This document shows, piece after piece, positions 13,164-13,508 of a stretch of DNA of 13,508 bases. The stretch is from contig CANMXH010000047.1 of NCBI GenBank assembly GCA_947501315.1, forward strand, positions 1 through 13,508, written 5' to 3'. The notes beneath the pieces are model-generated. The model saw only the letters and a list, made by a program, of their open reading frames with translations, was not told the DNA's origin and made no database searches. The position numbers and the translations under genes are program-made. The stretch is from Caulobacteraceae bacterium (GTDB taxonomy: Bacteria; Pseudomonadota; Alphaproteobacteria; Caulobacterales; Caulobacteraceae). The first letter of the stretch is position 1. Each line of letters starts with the position of its first letter.

Positions 13164-13508
13164 TTGGCTGATGTGCTCAGGGTCATACTGCTGGTCGCCC
13201 TTGCGGCCGCGGCCCTGACCACGGGGGCCCTGGTGCTGAACTGGTGGATGGAGCCGGTCCGCCGCATGCGCCGGGCCCTGCTGAAATCGCTGGGTGTCAC
13301 CCCCGAGGCCGAGGCCCTTTCACCCGCCGAGGGCCGCGCCGCCGGCCTCGACTTCGACGGTGCCCAGGTCGCCGTGCTCTGGAACCGCGGCGGCGCCGGC
13401 CTGGTCTATGCCTTCGAGGAGATCGAGGGCGGCGAGATCATCGTCGACGGCCATGTCGTCGCCCGCGTCCGCCGCGGCGAGGCCCGCAAGGCGCTGGACC
13501 TCATGGCC
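13164..13508 (+). CDS. Single-helix membrane protein of unknown function, N-terminal part (runs off the right edge)
   Basis: The visible 115 codons start at a TTG two bases after the xthA stop, with GGAGG eight bases upstream; no ATG is available in a sensible place before residue 29. The N-terminus is one hydrophobic helix (about residues 5-26, VLRVILLVALAAAALTTGAL), then a basic stretch (EPVRRMRRALLKSLG) typical of a cytoplasmic side, then a soluble domain with VAVLWNRGGAGLVYAFEEIE. I recognise no family. The 3' end is outside the window. Close spacing suggests an operon with xthA, but the arrangement does not tell a function. Confidence 0.65.
   Translation, partial: MADVLRVILLVALAAAALTTGALVLNWWMEPVRRMRRALLKSLGVTPEAEALSPAEGRAAGLDFDGAQVAVLWNRGGAGLVYAFEEIEGGEIIVDGHVVARVRRGEARKALDLMA

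Noticed and set aside
1..13508. tRNA, rRNA, CRISPR arrays, insertion sequences, restriction or toxin-antitoxin systems
   Set aside because: Reading both strands showed no cloverleaf, repeat-spacer pattern, transposase motif or terminal inverted repeats; nothing to support any of these.

Overview
The window is GC-rich, densely packed DNA that looks like a Caulobacterales alphaproteobacterium (Brevundimonas or Caulobacter-like). The evidence is the flagellin N-terminus at the left edge, a sigma-54 promoter with FlbD/ftr-like palindromes upstream of it, the DUF1285 - CoA pyrophosphatase - CCA-adding enzyme gene order, an RskA-type ECF sigma pair, and frequent GTG/TTG starts. I recognise this from protein families and gene order only; no database search was made.

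Left edge (1-337): the first 16 codons of a flagellin gene read leftward. Upstream is a 5' leader carrying a duplicated start-codon palindrome, a near-perfect sigma-54 -24/-12 element, an AT-rich (IHF-like) stretch and four GGCA-N5/6-TGCC palindromes. Together these form a Caulobacter-style late flagellar control region.

Phage-like cassette (338-3290, all minus strand): a DUF2793 protein with a large polyglycine C-terminal domain (probable fibre or adhesin), a 55-residue unknown ORF, a two-helix holin-like protein, an M15 endolysin, an Rz-like inner-membrane spanin and an overlapping Rz1-like lipoprotein. Successive genes are joined by 4-base stop/start overlaps as far as the endolysin. No terminase, capsid, tail-tube or integrase gene is in view, so the cassette is either a satellite operon of a gene transfer agent, part of a prophage extending elsewhere, or a remnant. 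A hairpin hides the ribosome-binding site of its first gene.

Stress-regulation block (3419-5227, minus): an ECF sigma factor translationally coupled to its RskA-like membrane anti-sigma, preceded by a small DUF4112 membrane protein. A candidate ECF-type promoter lies at the DUF4112 stop codon. A divergent membrane-anchored endonuclease/exonuclease/phosphatase-family protein (5261-6244, plus) follows.

Housekeeping block (6225-11169, minus): in transcription order, an MBL-fold hydrolase, a crotonase-fold protein that looks like an enoyl-CoA isomerase, a YhbS-like GNAT acetyltransferase, DUF1285, CoA pyrophosphatase and CCA tRNA nucleotidyltransferase. Gaps are short and there are three stop/start overlaps, which suggests one operon. 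Its last gene overlaps the convergent EEP gene by 20 bp.

Right end (11257-13508, plus): a secreted protein of unknown function built from three four-cysteine repeats and ending in a clear intrinsic terminator, then exodeoxyribonuclease III (xthA), then a truncated single-helix membrane protein directly behind it. No tRNA, rRNA, CRISPR array or insertion sequence was seen.
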